In this document: positions 34,785 through 43,596 of the stretch, piece by piece
Layout of the letters: every line of letters starts with the position of its first letter
Position numbering within the stretch: position 1 is the first letter of the stretch
DNA from: Pseudomonadales bacterium
GTDB lineage: Bacteria; Pseudomonadota; Gammaproteobacteria; Pseudomonadales; Halieaceae
Length of the DNA stretch: 64,000 bases
Reading direction: 5' to 3'
Assembly: GCA_024234815.1 (NCBI GenBank)
Contig: JACKNO010000001.1
Coordinates: 310,001-374,000 of the forward strand
Made by a program: the position numbers and the translations under genes
Notes under the pieces: generated by a model
Seen by the model: only the letters and a program-made list of their open reading frames with translations
Told to the model about the DNA's origin: nothing
The model's database searches: none

Positions 34785-34901
34785 GGTATGTCCTCTGGCG
34801 ATGTTGAATCAGGGCGGGGCAGTAGAAATCTCTGGACGGAAGCAGCTATTCTAACGGGCAACGGGCGAAAAACAATGACCGCAAGGCTCGCGGTCGATAG
34901 A

Positions 34902-36122
34902 TCAGCCGACACCCATCGCGCGGCGGATCAACTGTTGTTTCAGTGGGCCCATCCGGCTGACCCCGCGCATCCCCGCGTTGCGCAACCAGCGCACGGGCAG
35001 CGCGTCCTGCTCGAACAGGGCCTTGAAGCCGTCCATCGCCGCCATCATCAACAGGTTTTCTCCCTTGCGGCGGCGCTGGTAGCGGCGCAGCAGCTGCAAT
35101 TGCCCCGGGCTGGTGCCCTGCGCGCGTCCGGCAAGTATTTCTTCCGCGAGCACCCCCACATCCGCCAGACCCAGGTTGATCCCCTGCCCCGCCAGCGGGT
35201 GAATGGTATGCGCGGCGTCGGCCACGAGGGCGACCCCAGCTTGCACATAATCGATCGCATGGCGCTGGCGCAGGGGAAACGCGAAGCGGCGCGCGCAGGC
35301 GTTAACCCTGCCCAGCCTGGACTCGAAGGCGGTTTCCAGCTCGCGACAAAATTCGGCATCGCCCAGTTGCAGCAGATTGTCCACCAGCCCCTCTTGCAGT
35401 GACCACACAATCGAGCAGTAGTGTCGGTCACCCGCACCGGGCAAGGGCAGGAACGCCAGCGGCCCACTGGGAAGAAATCGCTGCCAGCAGGTGTCGCGAT
35501 GCGATTTTTCCACCTCGACCGTGGTCACGATGGCACGGTGACCGTAATCCCACTCGCGCGTACTGAATCCCATCATATCCCGCACCCGCGACAATGCGCC
35601 GTCCGCCGCAACCAGCAAATCCACTTCCAGGGCAGTGCCGCCCTCCAACTCAACCCGAACCCGCGCGGCATTGTCGTCACGCTCGCAGGCCAGCAACCTG
35701 GACCCGCCGAAAGCAGTGATATCCGGCGCAGCGCATACCCGTTCCAGCAGTGCGCTGACAATGGCCCGGTTCTCCACGATATGGCCGAGGGATGTTGCGT
35801 TGACGTCGGCACAATCAAATTCGATACCACCGGTACCGCCGGCGTCCCACACGGTCATGTGCCGATAGGCGCACTGCCGGTACGCCTCGATTGCCGGCCA
35901 GGCGCCGAGGCCCTCGAGCAGCGCCTTCGAACGCGGGGTGATGGCGCTGACCCGAGGGTCGAAGTGTTGCAGGTCGCAGGCGGCCGGCAGTTCGGGCGGG
36001 GCAAGCGATTGCGCTTCCACCAGGGCGATAGTCAGGCCGTGGTCGCCCAGTGCCGTTGCCAGCGCACTGCCGGCAATGCCGGCACCGATGATGGCGATGT
36101 CAAAGCGCTGCGCATCAGCCAT
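34902..36122 (-). CDS. ubiI: Ubiquinone-biosynthesis FAD monooxygenase UbiI
   Basis: 406 residues from ATG 36122; longer frames are untypical. FAD-binding GxGxxG appears in IAIIGAGIAGSALATALG, and the second flavin motif in VADAAHTIHPLAGQGINLGL. UbiI (VisC) hydroxylates C5 of octaprenylphenol in aerobic ubiquinone synthesis. The start overlaps the end of the paralogous ubiH by eight bases, the same ubiH-ubiI order as in E. coli. UbiF-like assignment is possible on sequence alone; position favours UbiI. Confidence 0.88.
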   Translation of the reverse strand: MADAQRFDIAIIGAGIAGSALATALGDHGLTIALVEAQSLAPPELPAACDLQHFDPRVSAITPRSKALLEGLGAWPAIEAYRQCAYRHMTVWDAGGTGGIEFDCADVNATSLGHIVENRAIVSALLERVCAAPDITAFGGSRLLACERDDNAARVRVELEGGTALEVDLLVAADGALSRVRDMMGFSTREWDYGHRAIVTTVEVEKSHRDTCWQRFLPSGPLAFLPLPGAGDRHYCSIVWSLQEGLVDNLLQLGDAEFCRELETAFESRLGRVNACARRFAFPLRQRHAIDYVQAGVALVADAAHTIHPLAGQGINLGLADVGVLAEEILAGRAQGTSPGQLQLLRRYQRRRKGENLLMMAAMDGFKALFEQDALPVRWLRNAGMRGVSRMGPLKQQLIRRAMGVG

Positions 36123-37389
36123 TATGCTGTCCCCCGGCGGATTCACCCCTGCCGTCATTCGCCGACGCCATACCTGCCGCGTAGCGGACGAACTCCCGCT
36201 TGAGCGGCGGCAGGATGTCGAGGCCCGACAGCGCCAGGTCCCTGGCCAGCCCGAGTATCGGGTCGCCGTGCATGAACAGTCCGGGCAGGTGATGGCTGAA
36301 CTGTATAGTCCTTTCCTGATCCGGCAACTGGCGTCGCAAGTAACGCTGCAGCAGGGCGAGATCGCCGACCGGCTGGCCTCGGGCAACGCCTGCGGCGATC
36401 ACGGACGACAGCTCGGCCACGTCCCGCAGGGCCAGGTTGAAACCCTGGCCGGCTACCGGGTGCAAGGCATGGGCCGCGTTTCCCATGACAACCACCGCCT
36501 GTCGGACCTGTTCGCTGGACTGCATTAACGCCAGGGGATAGCAATGCCGCTCCCCGACCTGCGACATCCGGCCCAGGCGATAGCCAAACCTGTCCTGCAA
36601 AGTCTGCAGAAATGCCTCCGGCGGGCACGCCTGCAAGTCCCGCGCCTGCGCCGGCGGCAGAGTCCAGACCAGGGCACTGCGATGCTCGCCGGGTGCGGAA
36701 GACAGCAGCGGCAGTAAAGCCAGCGGCCCCTGATCAGTAAAGCGCTCATAGGCGCAGCCATTGTGGGCCTGGGCGAACGCCACATTGGCCACCAGCGCAT
36801 GCTGCCGGTAGGACTTTTCCTGCACCGCCACCCCCAGTTGCTCGCGCAGGCCCGACGTGGCCCCGTCGGCGACCAACAGCAACCCCGTATCGAAAACCTC
36901 CTGCCCCGCGCCTTCTACCCGCAGGCTCATTCCCTGCCGCGCCGGGCTGGCCGCCACCACCCGCGCCGGACTGATAATTTCTACCCGGCCCTGGCGGTAA
37001 AGCGCCTGGATCAGGGCGTTGCCCAGCCAGGCGTTCTCGACAACGTAACCCAGCGCGGACCAACCATAATCCGCGGCCTGCAACAGCGAGCTCCCGAAGC
37101 GGCCGCGATTGGAAACGTGGATGCTCCTGATCGGGCACAGCCACTCTTGCAATTCATCCCAGACCCCCATCTGCTCGTAGATAACGCGCGAGCTGTAGCT
37201 CAGGGCTGTGGAGCGAGCATCGAATGAGGGGTGATACTCCGGTTTGCCCGCGGCCAGCGGCGCCGGCAGGGGATAGCCCTCCACCAGGCAGATCGATACC
37301 TGCTCGGGCAGGGCGGCACCGAGTTGCAGGGCGAGACTGGCGCCCACCATGCCGCCGCCGGCAATGACAATGTCGCGATACGTTTTCAT
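36115..37389 (-). CDS. ubiH: Ubiquinone-biosynthesis FAD monooxygenase UbiH
   Basis: 424 residues. Flavin motifs: IVIAGGGMVGASLALQLG at the N-terminus and VMGNAAHALHPVAGQGFNLA. UbiH hydroxylates C6 of the ubiquinone precursor under oxic conditions and acts at the membrane complex. It starts four bases after pepP ends and overlaps ubiI at its 3' end. The paralog pair and their order are those of the ygfB-pepP-ubiH-ubiI cluster. Confidence 0.9.
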   Translation of the reverse strand: MKTYRDIVIAGGGMVGASLALQLGAALPEQVSICLVEGYPLPAPLAAGKPEYHPSFDARSTALSYSSRVIYEQMGVWDELQEWLCPIRSIHVSNRGRFGSSLLQAADYGWSALGYVVENAWLGNALIQALYRQGRVEIISPARVVAASPARQGMSLRVEGAGQEVFDTGLLLVADGATSGLREQLGVAVQEKSYRQHALVANVAFAQAHNGCAYERFTDQGPLALLPLLSSAPGEHRSALVWTLPPAQARDLQACPPEAFLQTLQDRFGYRLGRMSQVGERHCYPLALMQSSEQVRQAVVVMGNAAHALHPVAGQGFNLALRDVAELSSVIAAGVARGQPVGDLALLQRYLRRQLPDQERTIQFSHHLPGLFMHGDPILGLARDLALSGLDILPPLKREFVRYAAGMASANDGRGESAGGQHNG

Positions 37390-37393
37390 AATG

Positions 37394-38707
37394 TCACCCG
37401 GCCATCAGCGTTTCGATTTCTTCCACCGTCTTCGGCGCCCCGGCGGTCAGCACCTCGCAGCCGTTCGCCGTCACCAGGACATCGTCCTCCAGGCGAATAC
37501 CGATACCGCGCCACTTCCTGGCCACCTTGCTGTTTGACGGCGATACGTAGATGCCTGGCTCCACGGTCATCACCATACCTGGCTCCAGGCGACGCCACTC
37601 ATCTCCCACCCTGTAATCCCCGACATCGTGCACGTCCAGGCCCAACCAGTGTCCTACCCGGTGCATGTAGAACTCCCGGTATGCCTCGCGCTTGACCAGT
37701 CTGTCTACCCTGCCCTTGAGCAGTCCCAATTCAACGAGACCCGCCGTGATGACCTGGACGCTCGCATCGTGGGGCTGGTTCCAGTGGTGGCCGGGCTTGA
37801 TGGCGTCGATGGCCGCCTGCTGCGCACCCAGAACAACCTCGTAAAGCGCACGCTGTTCAGGGGTGAAGCGGCCGTTAACCGGGAAGGTGCGGGTGACATC
37901 CGCAGCATAGTATTCCAGCTCGCAGCCGGCATCGATCAGCACCATATCACGGTCGCGCATAACATCTTCATTGGCCACGTAGTGCAGGGTGCAGGCGTTG
38001 GACCCGCTGCCTACAATACTGGGGTAGGCGAGATGCCTGGCACCGGAGGACGCAAACTCGTGCACCAGTTCCGCTTCCAACTGGTATTCGAATTGCCCCG
38101 GCCTGCAGAAGCGCATGGCACGGCAGTGCCCGCGCGCGGTGATCTCACCGGCACGGCGCAACAGGCGTTGCTCAGCGGCGCTCTTGATAAGGCGCAGGTC
38201 ATGCACCATGTGATTGAGATCGGTGAACTCTCCCGGCGGCACGGCGCCGGAGGCCTCCTTGCTGCGAATGCTGTTGACCCAGCTCATCATATGGCGGTCA
38301 AAGTCCGCGCTGCGCCCCATTGAGTAGTAAACGCGCTCCCTGCCCTCCAGCAGGCCGGGCAGAATGTCATCGATATCACCGATGGGAAAGGCATCATCGG
38401 CGCCAAATTTTTCGCAGGCCCCTTCCGGCCCGGCCCGACTGCCGTGCCACAGCTCAAGGCCGGGATCGCGCTCCCGGCAGAACATGACGAACTGTCCGTG
38501 GCGGCGACCCGGGGCCAGCACCAGCACCGCCTCGGGCTCGGTAAAACCACTGAGGTAATAGAAATCACTGTCCTGGCGAAAGGGATATTCCGTATCCCTG
38601 TTGCGCAATTGTTCCCGGGCGGAGGGAATGACCGCTATGCTATTGGGCTCCATCAACGCCATCAGGTTCTTCCGGCGCCTGGCAAATTCGGCTTTACTGA
38701 TGCTCAT
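37394..38707 (-). CDS. pepP: Xaa-Pro aminopeptidase
   Basis: 437 residues, the E. coli PepP length. The N-terminal creatinase-like domain (with FRQDSDFYYLSGFTEPEAVL) precedes a pita-bread metallopeptidase domain. Dimetal ligands are visible in LIDAGCELEYYAADVTRTF, HRVGHWLGLDVHDVG, TVEPGIY and IRLEDDVLV. It removes N-terminal residues preceding proline. The gene sits between ygfB and ubiH on the same strand. Confidence 0.95.
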   Translation of the reverse strand: MSISKAEFARRRKNLMALMEPNSIAVIPSAREQLRNRDTEYPFRQDSDFYYLSGFTEPEAVLVLAPGRRHGQFVMFCRERDPGLELWHGSRAGPEGACEKFGADDAFPIGDIDDILPGLLEGRERVYYSMGRSADFDRHMMSWVNSIRSKEASGAVPPGEFTDLNHMVHDLRLIKSAAEQRLLRRAGEITARGHCRAMRFCRPGQFEYQLEAELVHEFASSGARHLAYPSIVGSGSNACTLHYVANEDVMRDRDMVLIDAGCELEYYAADVTRTFPVNGRFTPEQRALYEVVLGAQQAAIDAIKPGHHWNQPHDASVQVITAGLVELGLLKGRVDRLVKREAYREFYMHRVGHWLGLDVHDVGDYRVGDEWRRLEPGMVMTVEPGIYVSPSNSKVARKWRGIGIRLEDDVLVTANGCEVLTAGAPKTVEEIETLMAG

Positions 38708-38788
38708 GGTCTTTGTGCTGGGGGTCTTTTTCCGGTCGGCTCAATGGGGCGCAGACTAGCACAGGCACAGGCAGGTCAAGGAATCCCA

Positions 38789-39394
38789 TCAATGCAGCCG
38801 GGGACTTTCGTGATCCCCGTGCAGATGCTCGCCCCCGCTTACCAAACGGTCCGCGTAGGCGTTGAGAGCAGCAAAGCGGATATACTCCGCCAGTTCCGCG
38901 TAATTCTTTTCCGATTCCTCGTCGTCGGCGAGCTCATCCAGGTCCACCTCGGCAATCGCGGCGAGATCCCGCAGCACCTCATTCGTGTCGGCGGGCACTG
39001 TCGACCGGGCTGAAGCCCCCGCAGTACCCGCCTGGGCATACCCTGCCAGAAAGCTTCGACACCAGCCCGCCAGCGCCGAGGTGCGGCTGGCCAGATCGGC
39101 GCCGTCATCCATCAGCAGTGGATAGAAATCGAACTCGTCGTCTTCCAGCGATTGTGCCGTCGCCACGTGAAGCGCCATTACCTGCTCCGCCAGTTCGCCG
39201 TAGAGATCTACATCCAGAGCCTGATTCAGGCCGGCGATACCCGCCTCCGCCTCGTGACTGGCCCCCGCGGCCAACAGGCCACACAGGCAACCGTGGAGAT
39301 CCGCGGGCGACACGGCCTGGCCCTGCTCCAATAACAGATTCGACATTTCTTCAAAGTCGAATTGGGAGACTTCGCCCCTCGAATTGGTGGTCAT
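38789..39394 (-). CDS. ygfB: YgfB/UPF0149-family protein
   Basis: 201 residues from ATG 39394, which follows AAGGAGAG; the frame to 39457 has no family resemblance before this Met. Pattern: SPADLHGCLCGLLAAGA, FYPLLMDDGADLASRTSALA, WCRSFLAGYA, the UPF0149 signature. YgfB of Pseudomonas modulates envelope and antibiotic-tolerance genes; a general role is unsettled. It heads the ygfB-pepP-ubiH-ubiI cluster and is divergent from the zapA block. Confidence 0.9.
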   Translation of the reverse strand: MTTNSRGEVSQFDFEEMSNLLLEQGQAVSPADLHGCLCGLLAAGASHEAEAGIAGLNQALDVDLYGELAEQVMALHVATAQSLEDDEFDFYPLLMDDGADLASRTSALAGWCRSFLAGYAQAGTAGASARSTVPADTNEVLRDLAAIAEVDLDELADDEESEKNYAELAEYIRFAALNAYADRLVSGGEHLHGDHESPRLH

Positions 39395-39496
39395 GATGCT
39401 CTCCTTCAAATGCAAAATGCTGCAAGCGGCTGCCGCACTTCGACCAATTACTATCATAAACTTGGCAGGTTATTGATATTTATGACTTTTGTTACG

Positions 39497-39525
39497 TTGA
39501 CCTTGCTGCGGGCCAGCACTATAGT
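39497..39525 (+). promoter_or_regulatory. Strong sigma-70 promoter for the TIGR02449-zapA block
   Basis: TTGACC (39497-39502) and TATAGT (39520-39525) are exactly 17 bases apart, each one base off consensus in key positions. Predicted transcription start is near 39532, giving a leader of about 27 bases. Confidence 0.7.
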
Positions 39526-39558
39526 GGCAGACTCTCTTTACCTACCCAGTATAACTCG

Positions 39559-39759
39559 ATGGCTGAAAACCAACTCCAGGTTCTTGAACAGAAAATTGAC
39601 GAGTTAATCGCTCTCTGCGATCAGCTCAACCGTGAAAACCAATCCCTCAAGGCCGAGAGCCGTAACTGGATGCTTGAACGACAGGAGCTTATGGATAAAA
39701 ACGACCTCGCCCGCACCCGGGTCGAGGCCATGATAAACCGCCTCAGGACAATGGAGTAA
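39559..39759 (+). CDS. TIGR02449-type short coiled-coil protein (ZapB-like)
   Basis: 66 residues, almost entirely one coiled coil (LQVLEQKIDELIALCDQLNR, then ENQSLKAESRNWMLERQELM). This small family lies next to zapA in Pseudomonas and relatives and resembles ZapB in length and heptad pattern, suggesting a division-ring role; that is inference from position. The stop is four bases before the zapA start codon. Confidence 0.85.
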   Translation: MAENQLQVLEQKIDELIALCDQLNRENQSLKAESRNWMLERQELMDKNDLARTRVEAMINRLRTME

Positions 39760-39763
39760 ATCT

Positions 39764-40087
39764 GTGCGCCACCCCCACACCGTGACGGTAAGAATCCTCG
39801 ACAAGGATTACCAGGTAGCCTGCCCTGAGAACCAGGAGGCCGAACTACTCGTGTCCGCCAAGTATCTTGACAGCCAGATGCGGACTATTCGCGACAGTGG
39901 CAAAGTAATCGGGCTCGAGCGCATCGCTGTGATGACGGCCCTGAATATCAGCCACGAGTTATTACAGGCCTCGGAAGAGCCCGAGCCGGAACCGGTCGAA
40001 CTTCCTCCGTCTGTTGAATCCGTGCAGCGCATAAACCGCAAGCTCGACGACGCCCTCTACCAGCTGCGACAACTGGAAATCAGCTGA
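39764..40087 (+). CDS. zapA: Cell division protein ZapA
   Basis: 107 residues, start GTG 39764. N-terminal domain (TVRILDKDYQVACPENQEAE, LLVSAKYLDSQMRTIR) and a C-terminal helix match ZapA, which crosslinks FtsZ filaments at midcell. It follows the TIGR02449 gene by four bases and precedes the 6S RNA gene, as in E. coli and Pseudomonas. Confidence 0.92.
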   Translation: MRHPHTVTVRILDKDYQVACPENQEAELLVSAKYLDSQMRTIRDSGKVIGLERIAVMTALNISHELLQASEEPEPEPVELPPSVESVQRINRKLDDALYQLRQLEIS

Positions 40088-40116
40088 TTTACGCCACCGC
40101 GCGCTTCGAACTGGGT

Positions 40117-40122
40117 TATACT
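40117..40122 (+). promoter_or_regulatory. -10 box of the 6S RNA promoter
   Basis: TATACT lies six bases before the expected 5' end of 6S RNA. A good -35 is not evident at 17 bases. Placement fits the fixed 5' end implied by the closing stem. Confidence 0.5.
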
Positions 40123-40128
40123 GATCGC

Positions 40129-40306
40129 GGATACCTGGCGTATGCGCCAGGCAGACAGTCCTCGAGCCGATTATTTTTAACCGGGGGTTTCTCGTTACTG
40201 TTGGTGTGCATATCCGGCTCCGCCGGAAAGCCTTATACAGTACAGGAACCACCACCTTGAACCGTCGGGTTCAGGGCAGCACTGTCAGCGGTACGCCAGG
40301 AATCCA
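40129..40306 (+). ncRNA. ssrS: 6S RNA
   Basis: About 178 bases. The 5' segment GGATACCTGGCGTAT pairs with 3' GGTACGCCAGGAATCC to close the long hairpin. Characteristic blocks match E. coli 6S RNA in order: CTCGAGCCGATTATTTTTAA, TTGGTGTGCAT, CCGGAAAGCCTTA, and ACCTTGAACCGTCGGGTTCA. 6S RNA mimics an open promoter and sequesters sigma-70 RNA polymerase in stationary phase. Its location between zapA and the 5-FCL gene is the conserved one. Ends are estimates. Confidence 0.9.
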
Positions 40307-40310
40307 ACCC

Positions 40311-40892
40311 ATGCCAGACCGGCCCCCCTCCAAAGCTCACCTGCGCAAGGAATTGCGCCAGCGGCGAAGAGACCTGGGCACACGCGCCCAGCATGACGCG
40401 GCGGAAGCCGCAGCCCGTCACATTACCCGATTACCGCACTGGTCCACTGCCCGGTGTATCGCCCTCTATCTCGCCAACGATGGCGAAGTCGGCACGGCAC
40501 CGCTGGGCGACCTGTGCCGCACCGCGGGCAAGCAACTCTTCCTGCCGGTGATTGACCACCGGAACATGCTCACTTTTGCTGAGTGGCGCGAGGCGGACAC
40601 GCTGGTGCCCAACCGCTACGGGATACCCGAGCCCCCACAGAATTCGCCCCGCCGCGCTCCCGGGGAACTGGACATCATTGTTATGCCGCTGGTGGGTTGG
40701 GACCGCCTTGGCGGACGGCTGGGTATGGGCGGCGGCTTTTATGACCGGGCACTGGCCGCTGGCGGCGGCGCGCTACTGGTGGGACTCGCGCACACAATAC
40801 AGGAGGTACCGCAGGTACCACGTGAAGACTGGGATGTCCCCCTGGATGTCGTGGTGACCGAAGCTTTCGTCCACCACTGCCGGGAACGGTGA
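40311..40892 (+). CDS. fau: 5-formyltetrahydrofolate cyclo-ligase
   Basis: 193 residues from ATG 40311, just past the 6S RNA 3' end; the frame from 40206 runs through the RNA and is not coding there. Conserved parts: KAHLRKELRQRRRDL, LFLPVID, and GWDRLGGRLGMGGGFYDRAL. It converts 5-formyl-THF to methenyl-THF with ATP. Co-transcription with 6S RNA is known in E. coli (ssrS-ygfA) and is likely here, since the gap is only a few bases. Confidence 0.93.
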   Translation: MPDRPPSKAHLRKELRQRRRDLGTRAQHDAAEAAARHITRLPHWSTARCIALYLANDGEVGTAPLGDLCRTAGKQLFLPVIDHRNMLTFAEWREADTLVPNRYGIPEPPQNSPRRAPGELDIIVMPLVGWDRLGGRLGMGGGFYDRALAAGGGALLVGLAHTIQEVPQVPREDWDVPLDVVVTEAFVHHCRER

Positions 40893-40900
40893 TCGGGAGC

Positions 40901-41047
40901 TCAGTCCCTGATAATAACGCCCGCTTGCAGTTCGGAAGCGGGTGCCGCCACTGTATCGTTCGCCGCCAGGGGCAGGAACAACGTCACCAGCACTCCCACG
41001 CCAAAAGCAACCATCAGGATGAACAATAGATCCGGTTTGCTCGCCAA
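40901..41047 (-). CDS. Predicted 48-residue single-pass membrane peptide
   Basis: A TTG start at 41047, preceded by AAGAGAAATTA, opens a 48-residue frame ending at 40901. MASKPDLLFILMVAFGVGVL followed by VTLFLPLAAN forms one clear membrane helix (about 6-28), and the tail is small and polar. I do not recognise a family. It is convergent with the 5-FCL gene (gap 8 bases) and downstream of ilvA on the same strand by about 180 bases. Evidence for translation is the ribosome-binding site and helix pattern only. Confidence 0.55.
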   Translation of the reverse strand: MASKPDLLFILMVAFGVGVLVTLFLPLAANDTVAAPASELQAGVIIRD

Positions 41048-41228
41048 CTTAATTTCTCTTGCCAGATTTGTTTATGTTGTGCGGCGATCTTCGACGCCGT
41101 CATCCGTTTGCGGGACCAGGTAACCTAGTGCTTTTTTTGTAATTATTCCACAAACTCGGCGAGAGTTTAGCTCAGCCCTGCGGAAATGGAAACCCCGCAG
41201 CCAGAGAATCTTTAGTATTTTCTTGGGC

Positions 41229-42758
41229 TTAGGCGTTCTTGTTAGCCAGGTATAGCTGGTATGCGCGGTTATCCGTCTCCTCCCAGTAGGGGAAATTGAT
41301 CCGGTCGAGGATTTGCTCAAACGCCCGGCGCTCGGCCTTGGGCAACTGCACGCCGATCAGGATGCGGCCGTACGCGGCGCCGTGGTTCCGATAGTGGAAC
41401 ATGGAGATATTCCAGCGGTGTCCCAGCCCTGACAGGAAGCCCAGCAGGGCACCCGGACGCTCCGGAAACTCGACCCGGTACACCCGTTCATGGGTCAGCG
41501 CAGCCGGTGCGTGCCCACCGACCATGTAGCGGATATGCAACTTGGCCACCTCGTTATTGGTCATATCCTCCGTTACGTATCCGAGCTCGCCCAGATGGGA
41601 GAGCAGTTCGGACAGGTCCTCGCCCCCGGGCACCACCGAAAGACCCACAAATACCTGCGCCGAGCCGGAATCCGCGTAACGGTAATTGAACTCCGTGATA
41701 TTGCGTCTGCCCAGGGCACTGCAGAAAGCCCTGAAACTACCCGGCTGTTCCGGCAGTGTGACACTGATCACCGCCTCCCGGTGCTCGCCGGTTTCGGTAC
41801 GCTCCGAGATGTAGCGCAGGCGATCAAAATTGGTATTGGCGCCGCTGACGATTGCCAGGAGTTGCTGTCCCCTGACGCCGGTCCGCTCGACATATTTTTT
41901 CAGCCCGGCCAGCGCAAGCGCGCCCGCCGGCTCCGCAATGCTGCGCGTGTCCTCAAAAATATCCTTGATGGCGGCGCACATCTCGTCGGTGGAAATGGTG
42001 ATGACCTCGTCCACCGTGGAGCGAATAACGCGAAATGTTTCCTTGCCAATCTGGGCTACCGCGCAACCATCCGCAAACAGGCCTACCTCGGGCAGTGTTG
42101 CCCGGCGCCGCTTCTGCAACGCTAGTTGCAGACATGCGGCGTCCTCGGGCTCCACACCTATGATGCGGGTCTGGGGCCATACGTAGCGGACATAAGCGGC
42201 AACCCCGGCAAGCAAGCCGCCTCCGCCCACGGGAACGAATAACGCATCCAGTGGCTGCTGGTGCTGGCGGATGATTTCCATTCCTATAGTGCCCTGCCCC
42301 GCGATAACGTCCGGGTCGTCGAAGGGGTGGACATAGGTCATCGCCTTTTCTTCTACCAGTTTGCGCGCGAATACGGATGCCTCGTCAAAGGAGTCGCCGT
42401 GCAGAACCACCCGCGCACCGCGATTGCGCACAGCATCTACCTTGATCTGCGGCGTTGTGCGTGGCATCACGATCGTGGCTTTGACATTCAGCTTCTGGGC
42501 CGCCATCGCCACACCCTGGGCATGATTGCCGGCAGAGGCCGCCACCACTCCGGCGGCCAGTTGCTCGGGGCGCAGACGACTCATCTTGTTATAAGCACCG
42601 CGCAGCTTGAAAGAGAAAACCGGCTGCAGATCTTCACGCTTCAGCCACACCCGGTTATCGAGGCGACGCGACATCAGCATCGCCTCGTCGATCGGGGTTT
42701 CCCTGGCTATATCGTAAACCCGCGCATCGAGAATTCGTTTGATATAGGACTGTGGCAT
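41229..42758 (-). CDS. ilvA: Biosynthetic threonine ammonia-lyase
   Basis: 509 residues, the E. coli IlvA length. The PLP Lys is in FSFKLRGAYNKM, the glycine-rich loop in SAGNHAQGVA and VPVGGGGLLAGVA. Two C-terminal ACT-like regulatory domains follow (about 320-405 and 415-505). It deaminates threonine to 2-oxobutanoate for isoleucine synthesis, with isoleucine feedback expected. It is divergent from rpiA, the same pairing seen in Pseudomonas relatives. Confidence 0.95.
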   Translation of the reverse strand: MPQSYIKRILDARVYDIARETPIDEAMLMSRRLDNRVWLKREDLQPVFSFKLRGAYNKMSRLRPEQLAAGVVAASAGNHAQGVAMAAQKLNVKATIVMPRTTPQIKVDAVRNRGARVVLHGDSFDEASVFARKLVEEKAMTYVHPFDDPDVIAGQGTIGMEIIRQHQQPLDALFVPVGGGGLLAGVAAYVRYVWPQTRIIGVEPEDAACLQLALQKRRRATLPEVGLFADGCAVAQIGKETFRVIRSTVDEVITISTDEMCAAIKDIFEDTRSIAEPAGALALAGLKKYVERTGVRGQQLLAIVSGANTNFDRLRYISERTETGEHREAVISVTLPEQPGSFRAFCSALGRRNITEFNYRYADSGSAQVFVGLSVVPGGEDLSELLSHLGELGYVTEDMTNNEVAKLHIRYMVGGHAPAALTHERVYRVEFPERPGALLGFLSGLGHRWNISMFHYRNHGAAYGRILIGVQLPKAERRAFEQILDRINFPYWEETDNRAYQLYLANKNA

Positions 42759-42854
42759 TTCGGTGGTACATCCGGTTTGGCGGGCGACCCGACATCTTAA
42801 TGGAGCCGGGAAGTATTTTCAGCCCCGCACCCTGTGAGCATTTCGGTATTTTTC

Positions 42855-42883
42855 GTGATCGGCTCCATGGCCTGGCCTATAAT
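42855..42883 (+). promoter_or_regulatory. Promoter of rpiA
   Basis: A perfect TATAAT (42878-42883) follows a weak -35 GTGATC (42855-42860) at 17 bases, about 39 bases before the rpiA ATG. Confidence 0.5.
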
Positions 42884-42921
42884 TTACGCCTCTCCCATGT
42901 CAGTTTTACCAAGGATGCCAC

Positions 42922-43596
42922 ATGAACCAGAATCAGATGAAACAGGCTGTTGCCGAGGCCGCGCTGGAATTTATCCGGCCAAAGCTGGAGAACGACACTG
43001 TTCTCGGCATCGGCACAGGTTCCACGGCCGAGCTTTTCATCGATGCACTGGCCACTATCAAGGGCCAGATCAATGCCACCGTGGCCAGTTCCGAGGCCTC
43101 GGCTGCGCGCCTGAAGAGCCATGGCATTCCGGTTTACGACCTGAACACGGTCGACGAGGTGGACTTCTACATCGATGGCGCCGACGAGAGCAATAGCGCC
43201 CTGCAACTGATCAAGGGCGGCGGCGCGGCGCTGACCCGCGAAAAAATAATCGCGGCCGTGGCTACGCAATTCGTCTGTATTGCGGACGAGAGCAAGCTGG
43301 TTCACACACTTGGGCAGTTTCCACTGCCGGTGGAGGTGATTCCCATGGCGCGCAGCCACGTCGCCCGGGAACTGGTGAAATTGGGCGGCGACCCGGTCTA
43401 CCGCGAGGGTGTGGTGACGGACAACGGCAATGTCATCCTGGATGTGTTCAATTTCCCTATACCGCAGCCGCTGGCGATGGAGGCGAAGCTCAACAATATT
43501 GTCGGTGTGGTAACTAACGGCTTGTTTGCGTTGCGGCCTGCGGATGTATTGTTGCTTGGTGGTGTTGATGGGGTCAGGACGCTCTACCCGCAGTAG
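42922..43596 (+). CDS. rpiA: Ribose-5-phosphate isomerase A
   Basis: 224 residues from ATG 42922 with AAGGA upstream. Motifs: GIGTGSTAELFIDAL, SSEASAARLKSHGIPV, DGADESN and KGGGAALTREKI (catalytic Glu region). It interconverts ribose-5-phosphate and ribulose-5-phosphate in the pentose phosphate pathway, which is continued in this window by transketolase. It is monocistronic and divergent from ilvA. Confidence 0.96.
   Translation: MNQNQMKQAVAEAALEFIRPKLENDTVLGIGTGSTAELFIDALATIKGQINATVASSEASAARLKSHGIPVYDLNTVDEVDFYIDGADESNSALQLIKGGGAALTREKIIAAVATQFVCIADESKLVHTLGQFPLPVEVIPMARSHVARELVKLGGDPVYREGVVTDNGNVILDVFNFPIPQPLAMEAKLNNIVGVVTNGLFALRPADVLLLGGVDGVRTLYPQ

Noticed and set aside
34785..34901. Glycine riboswitch upstream of gcvH
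   Set aside because: The gap is short and does not show the tandem aptamer pattern.
41072..41320. 82-residue minus-strand frame at the end of ilvA
   Set aside because: It overlaps the ilvA C-terminus in a different frame and has an irregular composition.
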